Shown piece after piece: positions 3,217 through 5,693 of a DNA stretch of 5,693 bases. Position 1 is the first letter of the stretch; every line of letters starts with the position of its first letter. The notes beneath the pieces were generated by a model that saw nothing but the letters and a program-made list of their open reading frames with translations, did no database searches and was not told the origin of the DNA. The position numbers and the translations under genes are program-made. This DNA is from Rubrobacter sp. (GTDB taxonomy: Bacteria; Actinomycetota; Rubrobacteria; Rubrobacterales; Rubrobacteraceae): positions 1 through 5,693 of the forward strand of contig JAFAPF010000409.1 of NCBI GenBank assembly GCA_019247245.1. The letters run 5' to 3'.

Positions 3217-4881
3217 CTAACCGATCTTCCAATCGATTATCTCAAGCTCCGCTCCCCCGGAGTAAGTGTTACGGCTCACCGTGTAAGCTGCCTGGAAAGC
3301 CCCCGCCGGTACGTTCCCTTCCGGCCCCGCAAGCCTCGCCGAGATCCCACCCCTAAGGCGCAGGAGGGTCATCCCCTCCCACAATTGCCGCGCGCCGTCA
3401 ACTCGCAACCCTTCAGTGACGAAGACAGGGCGGCAATTCCCACTCCCGAACGGTGCAAGTCTCTCGTGCCAGTCCAAGAGACCGTTCGATACGTCCTCAA
3501 GCGAGAGTTCTGCATCGATCTTTACGGGAGGGCTAAAAAGCTCCGGATTCTCCTTAAGCTGCGCCCGCACCGCCTCGTTCACCCCAGACACGAAGGCGTC
3601 AAAGTCGCCCGGTAATACAGAGAGCCCTGCTGCTTTGCGATGCCCGCCCCACTCCCCCAAGAGGTGCCGCACCTCGAAGAGCGCCCCATAAAGATCCACA
3701 TCCGTCTCTCCGGAGCGGGCTGATCCTCCGTAGGACCCGTCTGCCCGCCTATTCAGCACCGCTGCCGGACGTCCCGTCACTCCCGCTATCTTGCCCGCAA
3801 CCAGCCCCGCAAGCCCTCCAGCCTCGTCCGTGACGACGACCTTGAAGTCCTCCTCTGGGTTCACCTCGACGAGTGCCCTCTCTACCGCGTAACTGGTCCG
3901 TAGCTGTCGCTCATGGTTCAGCTGATTGAGGAGAGACGCTATCTGCAAAGCCTTACGGCGGTCATCGGTGAGGAGAAGGTCCAGGGCAGGCAAGGGATTT
4001 TTGATTCTACCTATGGAGTTCAGGCGCGGACCCAGCTTCCATCCCAAGTCCTCCTCGTCCAATGCGTCCTTCACCCCCGACACCTTCACTAGCGCACCGA
4101 TACCGGGTCGGATGCTCCCGGCGCGGAGCGAACGGTTGATGTGTCGGAGACCAATACAGGCGAGCGTCCGATTATCCCCGACGAGCGGGGCTATGTCCAC
4201 GATCGTCCCGATGGAGACGAGGTCCAGAAGTCTGCCGAGGTACCGCCTCCTATCCAGGTCTTCAATCTCCTTGGCTACCGCCAACGCAAATTTCCATGCC
4301 ACACCAACGCCCGCCAAGGGATCCTTGAGGTTCCAAAGCTTCGGGTCGAGAACGGCCACGGCCGTATCAGGAGGGTTCTCCGGCGGAATGTGGTGGTCCG
4401 TCACGATCACGTCCATCCCCAGAGTATTGGCCAGCTCGATCTCTACCTTATTTGATATACCACAGTCGGCGGTGATGAGCAGGTTCACTCCCTCGGCAAA
4501 GAGGTCCCGCACGTAAGGCTCCAGCAAACCGTAACCTGTCTGACGCGTCGGAAGCTTGACCATCAGGTTGCTCGTATAGCGGGAGAGCGCGACGCACAAA
4601 ACGGCAGCCGAGGTGATGCCGTCGGCATCGTAATCGCCGAAGATCCCGATCCGCTCGCCATTATTTATCGCCCGCACGACCCGTCGTGCCGCCACGAGCC
4701 AGGCCCCTCCTTCCGGCACTCCGATCTTCTTCAACGAGGGAGATAGGAAGTCTGCAGCGGCCTCGGGAACCATGCCGCGGTTGGCCAGAACGCGGGCGCA
4801 GAGGGTATCCAGCCCAGTCACCCGCGTAAGCTCTGAGACGACGTCCGCCTCAGGTTCGAGGAGAGGCAGCCACCTCGCCAA
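3217..4881 (-). CDS. recJ: Single-stranded-DNA-specific 5'-3' exonuclease RecJ
   Basis: The product has 554 residues, normal for the compact RecJ form. RecJ degrades single-stranded DNA 5' to 3' in recombinational repair (RecF pathway), mismatch repair and base excision repair. The DHH catalytic core is intact: DYDADG (83-88), ADCG (138-141), TDHH (161-164), and the IGTIVDIAPLVGDNR region (224-238) with its conserved Asp. GPRLNSIGR (284-292) follows, and the DHHA1 domain carries GGHRKAAGLSV (412-422). The C-terminal part is the OB-fold that binds single-stranded DNA. The start is TTG 4881, supported by AGGAAGGA at 4887-4894 with a 5-nt spacer; a perfect TATAAT lies upstream. It heads the tight run recJ - ROK kinase - rsmI. 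Nothing indicates truncation or frameshift. Confidence 0.97.
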   Translation of the reverse strand: MARWLPLLEPEADVVSELTRVTGLDTLCARVLANRGMVPEAAADFLSPSLKKIGVPEGGAWLVAARRVVRAINNGERIGIFGDYDADGITSAAVLCVALSRYTSNLMVKLPTRQTGYGLLEPYVRDLFAEGVNLLITADCGISNKVEIELANTLGMDVIVTDHHIPPENPPDTAVAVLDPKLWNLKDPLAGVGVAWKFALAVAKEIEDLDRRRYLGRLLDLVSIGTIVDIAPLVGDNRTLACIGLRHINRSLRAGSIRPGIGALVKVSGVKDALDEEDLGWKLGPRLNSIGRIKNPLPALDLLLTDDRRKALQIASLLNQLNHERQLRTSYAVERALVEVNPEEDFKVVVTDEAGGLAGLVAGKIAGVTGRPAAVLNRRADGSYGGSARSGETDVDLYGALFEVRHLLGEWGGHRKAAGLSVLPGDFDAFVSGVNEAVRAQLKENPELFSPPVKIDAELSLEDVSNGLLDWHERLAPFGSGNCRPVFVTEGLRVDGARQLWEGMTLLRLRGGISARLAGPEGNVPAGAFQAAYTVSRNTYSGGAELEIIDWKIG

Positions 4882-4886
4882 ATAAG

Positions 4887-4894
4887 TCCTTCCT
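4887..4894 (-). promoter_or_regulatory. Shine-Dalgarno fixing the TTG start of recJ
   Basis: On the - strand AGGAAGGA lies 5 nt before TTG (4881-4879). It is the clearest ribosome binding site of the right-hand gene run and supports TTG over any internal ATG or GTG. Confidence 0.75.
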
Positions 4895-4927
4895 ATAAGC
4901 TTACGAACCCGTAACTAGTACGTCGTC

Positions 4928-4933
4928 ATTATA
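4928..4933 (-). promoter_or_regulatory. Candidate -10 box of the recJ operon promoter
   Basis: On the - strand this reads TATAAT, a perfect -10 consensus, preceded directly by TG. No convincing -35 hexamer is present at 16-18 nt; TTGTCA occurs but only 8 nt upstream. Transcription would start near 4921, leaving a leader of about 40 nt before the recJ TTG. It would drive recJ, the ROK kinase and rsmI. Confidence 0.5.
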
Positions 4934-4948
4934 CAGATGTGTGACAAA

Positions 4949-4963
4949 GCGCCCTTAGGGTGC
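4949..4963. terminator. Short hairpin between the DUF697-like gene and recJ
   Basis: GCGCCC (4949-4954), loop TTA, GGGTGC (4958-4963). Read on the - strand, it lies 13 nt after the stop of the DUF697-like gene and is followed by TTTGT. However, the stem then contains an A-C mismatch (it is G-U on the + strand), so as a terminator for that gene it would be weak. It overlaps the upstream side of the recJ promoter region. Confidence 0.25.
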
Positions 4964-4975
4964 CAGATTGCGCGG

Positions 4976-5693
4976 TTACAGCCGCCGAATTCGCGCGAGG
5001 AAGTCCCCTCCCTTCTTGCGCGCCCGCCGTCTTATTTCGGATAGTTGCTCAGGTTCAGGCTCTTTTTTGCCGTGCTCGAAGTACAGGATTGCGGCCCGAC
5101 CCACAGCCAGTGTAGCCGCGTAGCCTATGGCTCCCGAGGCCGCCCAGCCCGCAACCGGAACAAGTTTTAAAATCTGTCGCGCGAGCGCCCGGAAGCCGAC
5201 TCCTGCAGCCAGCACTCCCAACAGCTCCCGCGCCCGCTCGAGTGAGATCTCTTCGCCATAGACCGCAGCAATACCAAGAACCATCCGTCCCTGGTTGGCG
5301 GTGATGGCAGGCATGTCGGCCCCAGGAATAGGCAACAGGCCTATAACACCGTTCTGGCGGGCGTTCTTGTGGATGATCCTCTCGCACACGGCGCGTCGAA
5401 AGATGGGATAACCTCGCCCCAGAGGAACCAGGTGATCCTCATCAAGAGAACCCACAATCCAGGGCACAAGCTCTAGGAGGACAATCTCCTCCGATAAGGT
5501 GGCTGGTATAGGAATCTCTTCCGGGTCCTCGACAGCCTTGCCCGAGAGCGAGACTCGGCCGGCCGCTACAGTCAGTACCGCCTCCACACGCCCGGTATCC
5601 CCCCTTCCTGTGCCGAGCAGATCCGCCAGCTTCTCGGCCTCGGGGAGGTCGCCCGTCACCGCCAAACTGGTATATTTGCGTGCGGCTTTTCGG
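4976..5693 (-). CDS. DUF697-like membrane protein (5' end probably outside window)
   Basis: The stop is TAA at 4976-4978. The frame remains open to the right edge, with RKAARKYTS preceding the TTG at 5665. That TTG (229 residues) has no Shine-Dalgarno and sits inside what looks like a beta-strand (YTSLAVTGDLPEAEKLADLL), so the true start is probably beyond the window. Numbered from the TTG, residues 1-100 are a soluble domain. Residues 101-200 match the DUF697 pattern by eye: a helical lead, GVIGLLPIPGADMPAITANQ (106-125), MVLGIAAVYG, then hydrophobic segments at about 149-163 and 168-197, ending in YFEHGKK. The tail is basic (IRRRARKKGG..LARIRRL). DUF697 domains are membrane-associated and often follow a GTPase-like domain; whether such a domain lies to the right cannot be seen. 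The reaction is unknown. It lies 94 nt upstream of recJ on the same strand, but recJ seems to have its own promoter. Confidence 0.75.
   Translation of the reverse strand, partial: RKAARKYTSLAVTGDLPEAEKLADLLGTGRGDTGRVEAVLTVAAGRVSLSGKAVEDPEEIPIPATLSEEIVLLELVPWIVGSLDEDHLVPLGRGYPIFRRAVCERIIHKNARQNGVIGLLPIPGADMPAITANQGRMVLGIAAVYGEEISLERARELLGVLAAGVGFRALARQILKLVPVAGWAASGAIGYAATLAVGRAAILYFEHGKKEPEPEQLSEIRRRARKKGGDFLARIRRL

Noticed and set aside
2203..3615. 470-codon + strand ORF antisense to rsmI, the ROK kinase and recJ
   Set aside because: It runs opposite three genes with intact family motifs, its product is Pro/Ser/Arg-rich without any domain, and it spans their gene boundaries. It is a codon-usage shadow.
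3926..4516. 196-codon + strand ORF antisense to recJ
   Set aside because: It lies wholly over the conserved RecJ core on the other strand, and its product is low-complexity Ser/Arg/Pro without motifs.

Overview
The window looks like chromosomal DNA of a moderately GC-rich bacterium. TTG start codons, a ROK-type glucokinase, a short RecJ and small lineage-specific proteins with a Rubrobacter-like flavour suggest an actinobacterium of the Rubrobacter/Thermoleophilia type. This placement rests on resemblance only and is tentative.

Layout. The left part (1-1224) reads on the + strand and holds small genes. These are the 3' end of an uncharacterised Gln/Ala-rich protein (stop at 158-160, doubled by a second stop), a divergent cold-shock-domain protein (356 or 380 to 607), a 63-codon Cys-rich ORF starting 3 nt after it (611-802), and a 60-codon acidic ORF with a strong Shine-Dalgarno (1042-1224). 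The 239 nt between the last two ORFs are not empty. On the + strand they can be folded by eye into one nested multi-branch RNA (809-1031). A 14-bp interrupted closing helix ends on the Shine-Dalgarno of the 60-codon ORF. This riboswitch-like or leader-RNA-like element is the most interesting object here, and I do not recognise it as a known class.

The right part (1449-5693) reads on the - strand and is conventional. In transcription order it holds a DUF697-like membrane protein (running off the right edge), then a tight recJ - ROK glucokinase - rsmI run with gaps of 1 nt and 12 nt. A perfect TATAAT sits 46 nt upstream of recJ. The genes of this run serve DNA repair/recombination (RecJ), sugar phosphorylation (ROK kinase) and 16S rRNA methylation (RsmI). 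Their grouping suggests a housekeeping co-transcription unit, not one pathway. All three start with TTG.

The two halves converge on 1225-1448, a pyrimidine-rich gap with a short direct repeat and only weak hairpins. I see no tRNA, rRNA, CRISPR array, insertion sequence or integrase.
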